Origin: Pigmentiphaga sp. H8
GTDB lineage: Bacteria; Pseudomonadota; Gammaproteobacteria; Burkholderiales; Burkholderiaceae_B
Reading direction: 5' to 3'
Assembly: GCF_003854895.1 (NCBI RefSeq)
Contig: NZ_CP033966.1
Span: 1,054,001-1,118,000 of the forward strand
DNA length: 64,000 nucleotides
Below, one piece after another: positions 1 through 7,284 of this stretch. The position numbers and the translations under genes were made by a program. The notes beneath the pieces were generated by a model. The model saw only the letters and a program-made list of their open reading frames with translations. It was not told the DNA's origin and made no database searches. Positions within the stretch are counted from its first letter, which is position 1, and every line of letters begins with the position of its first letter.

Positions 1-1
1 C

Positions 2-382
2 TGCCTGGCCCAGCGCGAGGCGCTGCTGCGCGGCAAGTCCACGCCCGTGCTCGAGGCGGAGCTGGCGGCGAAGGAAAGCGACCCGGCGCGCGCGGCCTGG
101 CTGGCGCGGCACAAGATGCATCCCGGCGGCCGGCCATCCACGCTGATCGTGTTGCCGCGCCTGAGCGCGCATGCGCTGGGGGCGTTGCTGGCGCTGTACG
201 AGCACAAGGTGTTCGTGCAGGGGCTGGTGTGGGGCATCAACCCCTACGATCAGTGGGGCGTCGAATACGGCAAGGTCCTGGCCACGGGCATCGCGCGGGA
301 ATTGGCCGGCAAGGGAGCAGCGGACGGACACGATGCGTCGACCGCGTATTGGGTGGCGCAGTGGGGCAACGGCGGGATGTAG
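2..382 (+). CDS. pgi: Glucose-6-phosphate isomerase, C-terminal part (5' end outside window)
   Basis: This is the last 126 residues of a cytoplasmic enzyme that interconverts glucose 6-phosphate and fructose 6-phosphate. The reading frame is open from the window edge, so the true start lies upstream. The family's second signature is complete: G-L-V-W, four residues, then Y-D-Q-W-G-V-E-x-x-K, near residues 72-89 of the visible part. This segment normally holds the catalytic-site lysine region near the C terminus. The ending WVAQWGNGGM is ordinary for the family. No partner gene is visible. The next gene is 53 bases downstream and unrelated, so pgi probably ends its transcription unit here, although no clear terminator hairpin was found. 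Confidence 0.96.
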   Translation, partial: CLAQREALLRGKSTPVLEAELAAKESDPARAAWLARHKMHPGGRPSTLIVLPRLSAHALGALLALYEHKVFVQGLVWGINPYDQWGVEYGKVLATGIARELAGKGAADGHDASTAYWVAQWGNGGM

Positions 383-435
383 GCAACGCGCGCGCTTTTC
401 GGCTATCGTGAAACCATTGTGTTGCGGGAGAGCGT

Positions 436-726
436 ATGAAACCCTCCGAAGCCCTGGCCTTGAACCGCGTCGCGATACGGCGTGTGGTCGAGTCTCATCG
501 CGCCCGCAATGCTCGTGTATTTGGCTCCGTACTGCGCGGTAAGGATACGGATAGCAGCGACCTGGACATCCTCATCGATCCGACGCCGGAGACGACCCTA
601 TTTGACATCGGTGCGATCCGACACGAGTTGGGCAAGCTGTTGGGGGTGCCAGTGGATGTTCTCACTCCCAACGCGCTGCCAGATCGTTTCCGGGCCAAGG
701 TGCTCGCGGAGGCTCGCCCGGTATGA
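436..726 (+). CDS. mntA: MntA-type minimal nucleotidyltransferase antitoxin
   Basis: This 96-residue protein has the minimal nucleotidyltransferase fold. It shows the exact GS-x10-DxD active-site pattern, with G30-S31 and D42/D44, followed by an ILID strand. In characterised HepT/MntA pairs this enzyme transfers AMP to a tyrosine on the HEPN RNase and silences it; here that function is inferred from family and context. The start is preceded by a purine-rich GGGAGAG. Its stop overlaps the next gene's start as ATGA, so the two are translationally coupled, which is typical of toxin-antitoxin pairs. It sits alone with its partner between housekeeping pgi and a catabolic operon, consistent with an accessory module. 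Confidence 0.93.
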   Translation: MKPSEALALNRVAIRRVVESHRARNARVFGSVLRGKDTDSSDLDILIDPTPETTLFDIGAIRHELGKLLGVPVDVLTPNALPDRFRAKVLAEARPV

Positions 727-1109
727 CTCTTGACCAGCAACGCTTGGTCGACTATCTCACGCATATCGTAGAAGCCATCGAACGCATCAACTACTACACC
801 GGCGGCATGGACGAGGGCACGTTCCTGCGCGACCAACTCGTGCAGGATGCGGTGATTCGCAATTTCGAGATCATCGGCGAGGCCAGTAACAACATCGAGA
901 AGCGCTATCCCGAATTTGCAGCGGCGCATCCGGAACTGCCTTTGTCGTTCGCCTACCAGATGCGCAACGCTCTTGCCCACGGCTATTTCAAGGTCGATTT
1001 TGAGATCGTCTGGAAGACGATCCAGCGCAGTCTTCCTGGGTTATTCGTTCAAGTTCGGGAGGCCTTGGCCAGTATCACTGGCCCGGACATTGAAGGGATG
1101 GGGTCATGA
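723..1109 (+). CDS. hepT: HepT-type HEPN-domain toxin (DUF86)
   Basis: This 128-residue, mostly helical HEPN protein carries the diagnostic RX4HXY motif: R81, H86 and Y88 in RNALAHGY. In the family R and H form the RNase active site of a dimer, and Y is the residue adenylylated by MntA. All three are intact, so both the toxin and its silencing site appear functional. The start codon overlaps the mntA stop by four bases. The next gene is convergent and begins 50 bases on, with no obvious terminator between. Alternative names for this family are DUF86 and HepT-like ribonuclease. The identity is clear, but the RNA target cannot be read from sequence. Confidence 0.94.
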   Translation: MTLDQQRLVDYLTHIVEAIERINYYTGGMDEGTFLRDQLVQDAVIRNFEIIGEASNNIEKRYPEFAAAHPELPLSFAYQMRNALAHGYFKVDFEIVWKTIQRSLPGLFVQVREALASITGPDIEGMGS

Positions 1110-1159
1110 CCGCCCAGGTGGATCGCGTCCTTCTTGCCAGTTAAAACCCTTCCTTCCCC

Positions 1160-2020
1160 TCAATCCAGCAGCGCGGGATCCCAGGCGTGGACGACCTGGC
1201 GCTGTTCGCCCAGGCCGGGAATGCCCAGCGTGACGACGTCGCCCGCCTTGAGGTAGACCGGGGGCTTCTGTCCCAGCCCGACGCCGGGCGGCGTGCCCGT
1301 GGCGATCAGGTCGCCGGGTTCGAGCGTGGTGAAGCGGCTGATGTAGCTGACCAGGAAATCCACGCCGAAGACCATGTTGCGCGTGCTGCCGTCCTGGCGG
1401 CGTTTGCCGTTCACGTCCAGCCATAGGCGCAAGTCCTGCGGGTCCGGGACTTCGTCGGCCGTTACCAGCCACGGGCCGATCGGGCCGAAGGTGTCGCAGC
1501 CTTTGCCCTTGTCCCACTGGCCGCAGCGTTCGAGCTGGTATTCGCGTTCCGAGACGTCGTTGATGACGCAGAAGCCTGCGACATGCCGGCGGGCGTCCGC
1601 GGGTTCGACGTAGCGGGCGCGCGTGCCGATGACGATGCCCAATTCGATTTCCCAATCGGTCTTGGTGGAGTCGCGTGGCATGACGATGGGGTCGTCGGGA
1701 CCCTGGATGCTGCTATTCCATTTGGCGAACAGCACTGGTTCCTGGGGAACGGGCTGGTTGGACTCGGCCGCGTGATCGCTGTAGTTCAGCCCGACGCAGA
1801 TGAATTTCCCCGTGCCGAGGTAGGGCGCGCCCAGTCGCGTTCCGGTCGGAACGATGGGCAGATGCTCGGTGTCCAGCGCACGCAGGCGGTCGAGCTCGGC
1901 GGGGGACAGGGTGGCGTGGGTGATGTCGTCCAGGTGCGAGGACAGGTCGCGCATCGCGCCGCGCGCATCCACGAGGCCGGGTTTTTCGTGGCCCTTGGGG
2001 CCATGGCGTAGAAGTTTCAT
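1160..2020 (-). CDS. Fumarylacetoacetate hydrolase family protein
   Basis: This 286-residue protein of the FAH superfamily probably hydrolyses or isomerises a 2,4-dioxo or 2-hydroxy-dienoic acid in the cytoplasm. The metal-binding acid pair is visible in the segment DWEIELGIVIG (E-x-E), with a further acidic residue in INDVSER. GDLIATGTPPGVG is the usual FAH-family loop. The start MKLLRHG at 2020 was chosen because a longer frame to 2092 would run into the upstream receptor gene, which ends at 2052. It is the last gene of an operon with a TauD dioxygenase and a Bug receptor. The true substrate is unknown; ring-cleavage product hydrolases and 2-hydroxyhepta-2,4-diene-1,7-dioate isomerases are close relatives. 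Confidence 0.9.
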   Translation of the reverse strand: MKLLRHGPKGHEKPGLVDARGAMRDLSSHLDDITHATLSPAELDRLRALDTEHLPIVPTGTRLGAPYLGTGKFICVGLNYSDHAAESNQPVPQEPVLFAKWNSSIQGPDDPIVMPRDSTKTDWEIELGIVIGTRARYVEPADARRHVAGFCVINDVSEREYQLERCGQWDKGKGCDTFGPIGPWLVTADEVPDPQDLRLWLDVNGKRRQDGSTRNMVFGVDFLVSYISRFTTLEPGDLIATGTPPGVGLGQKPPVYLKAGDVVTLGIPGLGEQRQVVHAWDPALLD

Positions 2021-2051
2021 GGGTGATGGATGATGGGTTGTGCCGGTGTCG

Positions 2052-3038
2052 TCAAAGCGAGACGCGCGGGATATGGGCCTGTTCGATGACACCTGCCCAT
2101 TTGCGGATTTCCTGGCGCGTCTTGTCTTCCAGTTCCTGTGGCGTGGAACTGGCGGCGATGGCGCCTTGCGCGTTCAGCTTTTCCTTGACGGCGGTATCCG
2201 CCAGGGCAAGAGCGGTTTCGCGGGCGAGGCGATCGATGATGGCTCGCGGCAGGCCCGCGGGACCTACCAGGGCCGTCCAGGTGTAGGCCTCGAAGCCGGC
2301 CATGCCCGATTCGACGAAGGTGGGGACGTCGGGAAGCGACGACAGCCGCTGGTCGGCGCCGACCGCAAGCGCACGGATCTTGCCGCTCTTGATGTGCTGG
2401 TAGGAGGCGAGCGCATTGTCGAACATCACGGAAACTTGTCCGCTGATCAGGTCGGCCAAGGCCAGGCTGCTGCCCTTGTACGGTACATGCACGATGTCCA
2501 GGCCCTGCTGGCTCTTGAGCAGTTCCATCGTCAGGTTGGGCGGGGAGCCCACGCCGGGCGACGCGTAGTTCAGCTTGCCCGGGTTGGCCTTTACCCATCG
2601 TATGAACTCCGCCAGGTTTCTGGCGGGAACCGAGGGATGTACGTTCAACACCAGCGGCAGGATGGACGTGAGCGAGATCTGCGCGAAATCCTTCAGCGGA
2701 TCGTAGGGCATGCGTTCGAACAGACTGATGTTGACCGCATGCGGGCCGTTGCCCGTCAGAAGCAGGGTATAGCCGTCCGCGGGCGCCCGGGCCGCGGCTT
2801 CCTGGCCGATGATGCCCGAAGCGCCGGCCCGGTTGTCGACGATGAAGCTCTGGCCCAGTGACGCGGACAGCCGGTCGGCCAGGATGCGGGCGATGATGTC
2901 GGTCGCGCCGCCGGCGGGGAAGGGGACGATCATGCGTACCGGCCGGTTGGGCCAGTTGTCTTCCTTGGCGTGCGCGGCTTGCATGACGGGGGCGATGGCC
3001 GCGGCAGCCGTCAGCCCGAGCAGAGTTCGGCGTTTCAT
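2052..3038 (-). CDS. Bug-family periplasmic solute receptor (tripartite tricarboxylate type)
   Basis: This 328-residue periplasmic binding protein is made with an N-terminal export signal ending near AHA at residue 24. The signal begins MKRRTLL, so Tat export is possible as well as Sec. Family landmarks are VPFPAGGATD (ligand-pocket loop), DNRAGASG, ADGYTLLL, the YDPLKDF strand and VPYKGS. Bug proteins bind carboxylates or other small organic compounds for TctAB-type transporters or for signalling. No tctA or tctB lies nearby. It is 38 bases after the TauD gene and 31 before the FAH gene, so it probably captures the substrate that these two enzymes process. The ligand is not predictable. Confidence 0.93.
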   Translation of the reverse strand: MKRRTLLGLTAAAAIAPVMQAAHAKEDNWPNRPVRMIVPFPAGGATDIIARILADRLSASLGQSFIVDNRAGASGIIGQEAAARAPADGYTLLLTGNGPHAVNISLFERMPYDPLKDFAQISLTSILPLVLNVHPSVPARNLAEFIRWVKANPGKLNYASPGVGSPPNLTMELLKSQQGLDIVHVPYKGSSLALADLISGQVSVMFDNALASYQHIKSGKIRALAVGADQRLSSLPDVPTFVESGMAGFEAYTWTALVGPAGLPRAIIDRLARETALALADTAVKEKLNAQGAIAASSTPQELEDKTRQEIRKWAGVIEQAHIPRVSL

Positions 3039-3076
3039 GATGGCGGTTTCCTTGGTGGTTCCGGCGCGGGTCCGCG

Positions 3077-3982
3077 TCAGTGCCCGGCAGGGCGGTAGAA
3101 CGGCGCATCGCCCTGGATCGTCGTACGCCGCATCAGCCGGCGATAGGTATTGTCGAAGTCGGTGGCCCGATGCATGGTCGACCGGTTGTCCCAGAAGACG
3201 AGATCGCCCGGCTGCCATTTGTGGCGATACACGAAGGCGGGTTGGGTGGCGAAGTCGCTCAGCTCCACGACCAGGCGCCGGCCGGCATCGTCGTCCATGC
3301 CTTCGATGCTGCGGGTCAGGCCTTCGCCGACGTACAGCGCCTGCCGGCCCGTGGAGGGATGGGTGCGTACCAGCGGATGCGCGACGGGCGGCGTCTTGGC
3401 TTCTTCGGCCGGCGTGAGCGGCGTGCGGTGGGACAGATAGGTGCGGTAGTGCCAGGGGTAGTCGTGGACGCCGCGCAGCCCGGCCAGCCGCTGCCGCTCT
3501 TCGGCGGGAAGGGCGTCGTGGGCGGCGAACATGCTGGCGAACTCCGTATCCGCGCCTTGCGGCGGGCATTCCACCCCGTACAGCAGCGAGCCCATGCTTG
3601 GACGGGGCAGGAACGACATGTCGGAATGCCAGAGCATGCCCGCGCGGTCGGCGCCGATCTTCTCCCCTTTCTCGTTGGTGATGTTGGAAAGAATGGTGAC
3701 TTCCGGGCAATCGGCCATGTTGAAGCGATTGACCACGTGGCCGATCAGCGGACCGAAGTGCGCGCTGAAGTCGCGGTGAGCGACGGGGGGCAGGTCCTGG
3801 TCCCGGAAGATCACCACGCCGTGCTGCTCCCAGGCGTCGCGGATGTCCGCGACGGCGTCGGCGGGGATCGGCCGGGAAAGATCGACGCCCTCGATCTGGG
3901 CGCCGATGTACTCGGTGAGCTTGCGGACGGTAAGGCCGCTGGCGGTGCGATAGCTGTCTGCAAGAGTCGTCTGATCCATCAT
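3077..3982 (-). CDS. TauD/TfdA-family 2-oxoglutarate-dependent dioxygenase
   Basis: This 301-residue Fe(II)/2-oxoglutarate dioxygenase has the iron triad H119, D121 (WHSDMSF) and H271 (STMHRAT), and the 2-oxoglutarate arginine is near R286 (RRTTIQG). Relatives oxidise taurine, 2,4-D or other small acids and release succinate. A strong GAGGAG lies just before the tandem ATG-ATG start. It is the first gene of the dioxygenase/Bug/FAH operon. Its promoter carries a palindromic operator, so expression is probably controlled by the GntR gene immediately upstream on the same strand. The substrate is unknown, but the downstream FAH enzyme suggests a cleavable acid arises from it. Confidence 0.93.
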   Translation of the reverse strand: MMDQTTLADSYRTASGLTVRKLTEYIGAQIEGVDLSRPIPADAVADIRDAWEQHGVVIFRDQDLPPVAHRDFSAHFGPLIGHVVNRFNMADCPEVTILSNITNEKGEKIGADRAGMLWHSDMSFLPRPSMGSLLYGVECPPQGADTEFASMFAAHDALPAEERQRLAGLRGVHDYPWHYRTYLSHRTPLTPAEEAKTPPVAHPLVRTHPSTGRQALYVGEGLTRSIEGMDDDAGRRLVVELSDFATQPAFVYRHKWQPGDLVFWDNRSTMHRATDFDNTYRRLMRRTTIQGDAPFYRPAGH

Positions 3983-4000
3983 GTCTCCTCGTTTTGTTTA

Positions 4001-4030
4001 ATTGTCGACAATAGATGGCCGTGATGTCAA
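4001..4030 (-). promoter_or_regulatory. Promoter of the dioxygenase operon with overlapping GntR operator
   Basis: Read on the minus strand, a perfect -35 TTGACA (4030-4025) is followed after 18 bases by GACAAT (4006-4001), matching four of six -10 positions. The -10 lies inside the 12-base perfect palindrome ATTGTCGACAAT at 4001-4012. A repressor bound there would block RNA polymerase. The start codon of the dioxygenase is 18 bases further on. The assignment is inferred from consensus match and position. Confidence 0.6.
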
Positions 4031-4078
4031 TGCAGGGGTTTTTACTGATAAAAATCCATTCTGATTCGTTATGTTGTC

Positions 4079-4088
4079 TTGTCGACAA
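4079..4088. promoter_or_regulatory. Second GntR-type operator TTGTCGACAA
   Basis: This is a perfect 10-base palindrome identical to the core of the 4001-4012 site, and the two centres are about 77 bases apart. Both lie in the 127-base gap between the FCD-GntR gene and the dioxygenase. FadR/FCD regulators bind symmetric sites of this length, so the adjacent regulator is the likely ligand. Looping between the two sites is possible. Confidence 0.6.
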
Positions 4089-4109
4089 CGAGCCCGGCGT
4101 ACAGCGCCG

Positions 4110-4793
4110 TCAGGTGGCGAGCACGTTCAACGCATAGGCCAGGTTGTCCTGGACCAGTTTCTGGCCGCAAAGATTGGCGCCGGCATGGTCTTGCCTGCGC
4201 AGCGCTTCGAGCAACCCGCGCCAGTTGTCCAGCGACTGTTCGCGGCGAGTGGCGGAGGACAGGCCGAGATTGGTGTAGCGGGCGATCTGCAGCGACATTT
4301 GGTTCAGCATGCTGGCCAGTTTCCTGTTGCCGCAGTGTTCGCAGATCAGCCGGGCCATGCTGGCGGACAGCGCGGCGTGTTCCAGCGCGCGCGCCTGTTC
4401 GTCGGCGCCTTCGAGCGTGGACATGCGGGCCAGCGTATCGTCCAGGCGGCGCAGGTGGGCCTCGGTGCGGGATCGGGCGAAAAGATCGCACGCGACGCCC
4501 AGCAGCGCGGCACGGATCTGGTAGATCTCGACCATTTCATCGTGGCTGAGCGCGGTGACCTTGGCGCCGTGGCGGGGCTGGATGGACACCACGCCGTCGC
4601 GTTCAAGGATGCGGAACGCTTCGCGCACGCTGCTGCGGCTGACCCCGAAATAACCCGCGAGCGGGATTTCGCGCAGGCTGGCGCCGGGCGCGATCTCGTT
4701 CTTCATGATCGCTTCGGCGATGGCTTCGGCGACCTGTTCAGGCAGGCTCGTGAGATTGGGGGGAGACCGTAGCAGCAGGGAGTCGAGAGCCAT
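4110..4793 (-). CDS. GntR-family (FCD/FadR subfamily) transcriptional regulator
   Basis: This 227-residue regulator has an N-terminal winged helix (residues about 10-80, with LAGYFGVSRSSVREAFRILERDGVV as recognition region and PRHGAKV as wing) and a C-terminal all-helical FCD domain. The FCD domain senses small carboxylates in this family. The start MALDSLLL at 4793 was preferred over a longer frame to 4871, because the upstream stretch holds a perfect 9-bp inverted repeat more typical of a leader. The gene runs in the same direction as the dioxygenase/Bug/FAH operon and directly upstream of it. Two TTGTCGACAA palindromes separate them. It probably represses that operon until its substrate appears. 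Confidence 0.9.
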   Translation of the reverse strand: MALDSLLLRSPPNLTSLPEQVAEAIAEAIMKNEIAPGASLREIPLAGYFGVSRSSVREAFRILERDGVVSIQPRHGAKVTALSHDEMVEIYQIRAALLGVACDLFARSRTEAHLRRLDDTLARMSTLEGADEQARALEHAALSASMARLICEHCGNRKLASMLNQMSLQIARYTNLGLSSATRREQSLDNWRGLLEALRRQDHAGANLCGQKLVQDNLAYALNVLAT

Positions 4794-4822
4794 GAAGCGG
4801 TTGCTTGTTGGAGAAGAAGGTG

Positions 4823-4862
4823 GGCAGACTGTGCGGGCAGTCTGCCTGGGTATTGTCCAATA
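4823..4862. promoter_or_regulatory. Inverted repeats in the GntR leader region
   Basis: GGCAGACTG (4823-4831) pairs perfectly with CAGTCTGCC (4838-4846) around a six-base loop. A few bases further on, TATTG (4851-4855) pairs with CAATA (4858-4862) across TC. Both lie 30-70 bases upstream of the chosen GntR start. They could be an autoregulatory operator or an RNA hairpin. Neither equals the TTGTCGACAA motif found downstream. Confidence 0.35.
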
Positions 4863-4992
4863 AATCGGCACCGGCGTGGCCGGCCGAAGCTGTGGTTCCT
4901 ATTCGAGTCGACCCCGGCAATTGAGTGCCGGTCCTTCCCTCCGGTTAAAATCCGCCCTTTCCACGCAGCCGGTTTCTCGCCGGCTTCCGTCC

Positions 4993-5961
4993 GTGCCCCG
5001 TATTCTCCTCGTCAAGACCTCGTCCATGGGCGACATCGTCCATGCGCTGCCCGCCGTCTCCGATATCGTCCGCCACATGCCGGACGCGCAGATCGACTGG
5101 GTGGCCGAAGAGGCATTCGCCGCCATCCCCGCGCTGCATCCGCGGCTGAACGCCGTCATTCCCGTGGCGCTGCGCCGTTGGCGCAAGGCCTGGTGGTCGG
5201 CGTCGGTAAGGGCCGAGCGGGCGGCCTTTCGCAAGCGGCTGCTCGAGCATCGGTATGACGCCGTGATCGACATGCAGGGGCTCTGGAAATCGGCGATGGT
5301 GGCGCGCATGGCGAACGGGCCGCTGCATGGTTGCGACCTGCGTTCGGCGCGCGATCCCTTCGCGTCTTTTTTCTATCAGTATCGCTACCGGGTGGTGTTC
5401 GAGCAGTCGGCGGTGGTGCGCATGCGGGAACTGGCCGCCTTTGCGCTGGGATACGAGCTGGCTGGGCCGCCGGATTTCGGTATCCGCGCCGAGCCGCCCA
5501 CGGGCCTGCCCGCGCGCTACGCCGCGATCATGCCGTCGGCCAGCCGGCCGACCAAGCTGTGGGCCGAGACGTCGTGGCGTACGGTGCTGGAGCGGCTGGC
5601 GGTGGCGGGGCAGGCGCCGCTGGTGTTTGCCGGTACCGAAGACGAGGCGGCCCGGGCGCAGCGCCTGATCGCCGGTATTCCCGGTGCCCGGGCGCTGCCG
5701 CGCATGGGGCTGGCCGAGGTGGCCGGCGTACTGGCGGGCGCATCGGTGGTGGTGGGGCTGGACAGCGGGCTGACGCACCTGGCCGGCGCGCTGGGGCGAC
5801 CCACCATTGGCATCTACGCCGACTACGATCCGGCGCTGGCGCCGGTGACCGGCTCGGCCTATACGGCCAGCCTGGGCGGGCGGGGGACGCCGCCTTCGTG
5901 CGAACAGGTGCTGGCGGCCATCGGGCAGGCGCTGCCGGCCGTGCCGGGAGTGGCGCGTTGA
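4993..5961 (+). CDS. waaC: LPS heptosyltransferase I
   Basis: This 322-residue glycosyltransferase of family 9 adds the first L-glycero-D-manno-heptose to Kdo on the lipid A core, at the cytoplasmic face of the inner membrane. The start is the GTG at 4993, giving VPRILLVKTSSMGDIVHALPA, the standard WaaC opening. Upstream in-frame sequence does not resemble the family. Further landmarks are IDMQGLWKSA and the ADP-heptose-binding end VVGLDSGLTHLAGALGRPTIGIY. The stop TGA overlaps the waaA start by one base. A TTAAAAT about 45 bases upstream (4945-4951) could be a -10 element. It is a core envelope gene rather than part of the flanking catabolic islands. Confidence 0.95.
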   Translation: MPRILLVKTSSMGDIVHALPAVSDIVRHMPDAQIDWVAEEAFAAIPALHPRLNAVIPVALRRWRKAWWSASVRAERAAFRKRLLEHRYDAVIDMQGLWKSAMVARMANGPLHGCDLRSARDPFASFFYQYRYRVVFEQSAVVRMRELAAFALGYELAGPPDFGIRAEPPTGLPARYAAIMPSASRPTKLWAETSWRTVLERLAVAGQAPLVFAGTEDEAARAQRLIAGIPGARALPRMGLAEVAGVLAGASVVVGLDSGLTHLAGALGRPTIGIYADYDPALAPVTGSAYTASLGGRGTPPSCEQVLAAIGQALPAVPGVAR

Positions 5962-7280
5962 TGCGGGGCGCGGTGCTGCAGGCCGTGTATTCGTCGTTGT
6001 GGCGGCTGGCCACGCCTTTCCTGCTGTGGCGCATCTGGCGCCGGGCGCGGCGCGAGCCGGTGTACGGCGTCCATCCGGCCCAGCGTTTCGGTTTCTATGG
6101 CAGCGGCCGGCATGCGCCGGCGCGCGGCGGTTTCCGCGCCGCGCCGGTCTGGGTGCATGCGGTCAGCCTGGGCGAGACGCGCGCGGCGCAGCCGCTGGTC
6201 CGGGCGCTGCTGGACCGTGGCCTGCCGGTGCTGCTGACCCACATGACGGCCACCGGCCGCACCGAGGGGGCGCGCCTGTTCGAGCAGGACATCGTGCAGG
6301 GCCGGTTGCGGCAGGTCTGGCTGCCCTATGACATGCCGGGGGCCGTGCACCGCTTCTACCGGTATTTCGCGCCGCGCTGCGGCCTGCTGGTCGAGACCGA
6401 GGTCTGGCCCAACCTGGTAGCCGGCGCGCGGCGCTACGCGGTGCCGATCGCCCTGGTCAGCGCGCGGTTGTCGGCTTCGTCGGCGCGCAAGACGCTGCGG
6501 GTGGCCAGCCTGGCGCGCCGCACCTACGGCCGCCTGGATGCCGTGTTGGCGCAGACCCGGGCCGACGCCGAGCGGCTGCGCCAGGTGGGCGCGCGCGATC
6601 CGCAGGTGGTGGGCAATCTGAAGTTCGACCTGCAACTGCCCTACGACCTGATGCAGGCCGGCGCCGCCTGGCGCCAGCGCCTGGGCCGGCCCGTCATCGC
6701 CTGGGCCAGCACGCGCGAGGGCGAGGAAGAGGCCATCCTGGCGGCCCTGCGCGACATGCCCCGCACGCAGGGAGGGCTGGCGCCGCTGGCCGTGCTGATC
6801 CCCCGGCATCCCCAGCGGTTCGACGAGGTGGCGGCCATGGTGCTGGCCTCGGGGCTGTCCATGCGGCGCCGTTCGTCCATGTCCGGCATGCCGTTCGGTT
6901 CGGTCGACCCGGACACCGCGGTGCTGCTGGGCGACAGCCTGGGCGAGATGCCTTTCTATTACACCGCCGCCGACGTGGCCATCGTGGGGGGCAGCTTCGC
7001 GCCGCTGGGCGGGCAGAACCTGATCGAAGCCGCCGCCTGTGGCGTGCCGGTCATCGTCGGTCCGCATACCTTCAATTTCGCGCAAGCTTCCGAAGATGCG
7101 ATCGAGGCCGGCGCCGCGTTGCGCGCGGACAGCGCCCAGGCGGCCTGGCGGCTCGCGCAGGAACTGATCGACGACGAGGACCGCCGCGCCGGCATGCGCG
7201 CCGCCGCGGGCCGGTTCAGCGCCACGCACACCGGCGCGACGCAGCGGGTGATGCGGGCGGTCGGGCCCTGGCTGGGGTGA
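5961..7280 (+). CDS. waaA: 3-deoxy-D-manno-octulosonic acid (Kdo) transferase
   Basis: This 439-residue membrane-associated GT30 enzyme transfers Kdo from CMP-Kdo to lipid IVA in LPS biosynthesis. An N-terminal hydrophobic anchor (residues 7-28) is followed by WVHAVSLGETRAAQPLV, whose glutamate is the conserved acceptor-site residue. Then come LLTHMTATGR, ETEVWPNL and the CMP-Kdo-binding C-terminal segment GGSFAPLGGQNLIEAAACGVP. The start ATG overlaps the waaC stop (TGATG), so translation is coupled. The length matches the family. The next gene is convergent, with only four bases between the stops. Confidence 0.96.
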   Translation: MRGAVLQAVYSSLWRLATPFLLWRIWRRARREPVYGVHPAQRFGFYGSGRHAPARGGFRAAPVWVHAVSLGETRAAQPLVRALLDRGLPVLLTHMTATGRTEGARLFEQDIVQGRLRQVWLPYDMPGAVHRFYRYFAPRCGLLVETEVWPNLVAGARRYAVPIALVSARLSASSARKTLRVASLARRTYGRLDAVLAQTRADAERLRQVGARDPQVVGNLKFDLQLPYDLMQAGAAWRQRLGRPVIAWASTREGEEEAILAALRDMPRTQGGLAPLAVLIPRHPQRFDEVAAMVLASGLSMRRRSSMSGMPFGSVDPDTAVLLGDSLGEMPFYYTAADVAIVGGSFAPLGGQNLIEAAACGVPVIVGPHTFNFAQASEDAIEAGAALRADSAQAAWRLAQELIDDEDRRAGMRAAAGRFSATHTGATQRVMRAVGPWLG

Positions 7281-7284
7281 GCGC

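Noticed and set aside
2052..4088. A 678-codon open frame that joins the Bug gene to sequence upstream of the dioxygenase
   Set aside because: The upstream part overlaps the dioxygenase gene in another frame and lacks family features; the Bug signal peptide start at 3038 is clear.
4851..4862. TATTG-TC-CAATA as a third copy of the TTGTCGACAA operator
   Set aside because: The half-sites are closer together and the central TCGA is missing, so it does not fit the same symmetric site.
5331..5960. Long N-terminal extension of waaA overlapping waaC
   Set aside because: It is the shifted frame of waaC; the WaaA family start MRGAVLQAVYSSLWR is at 5961 with the classic TGATG overlap.
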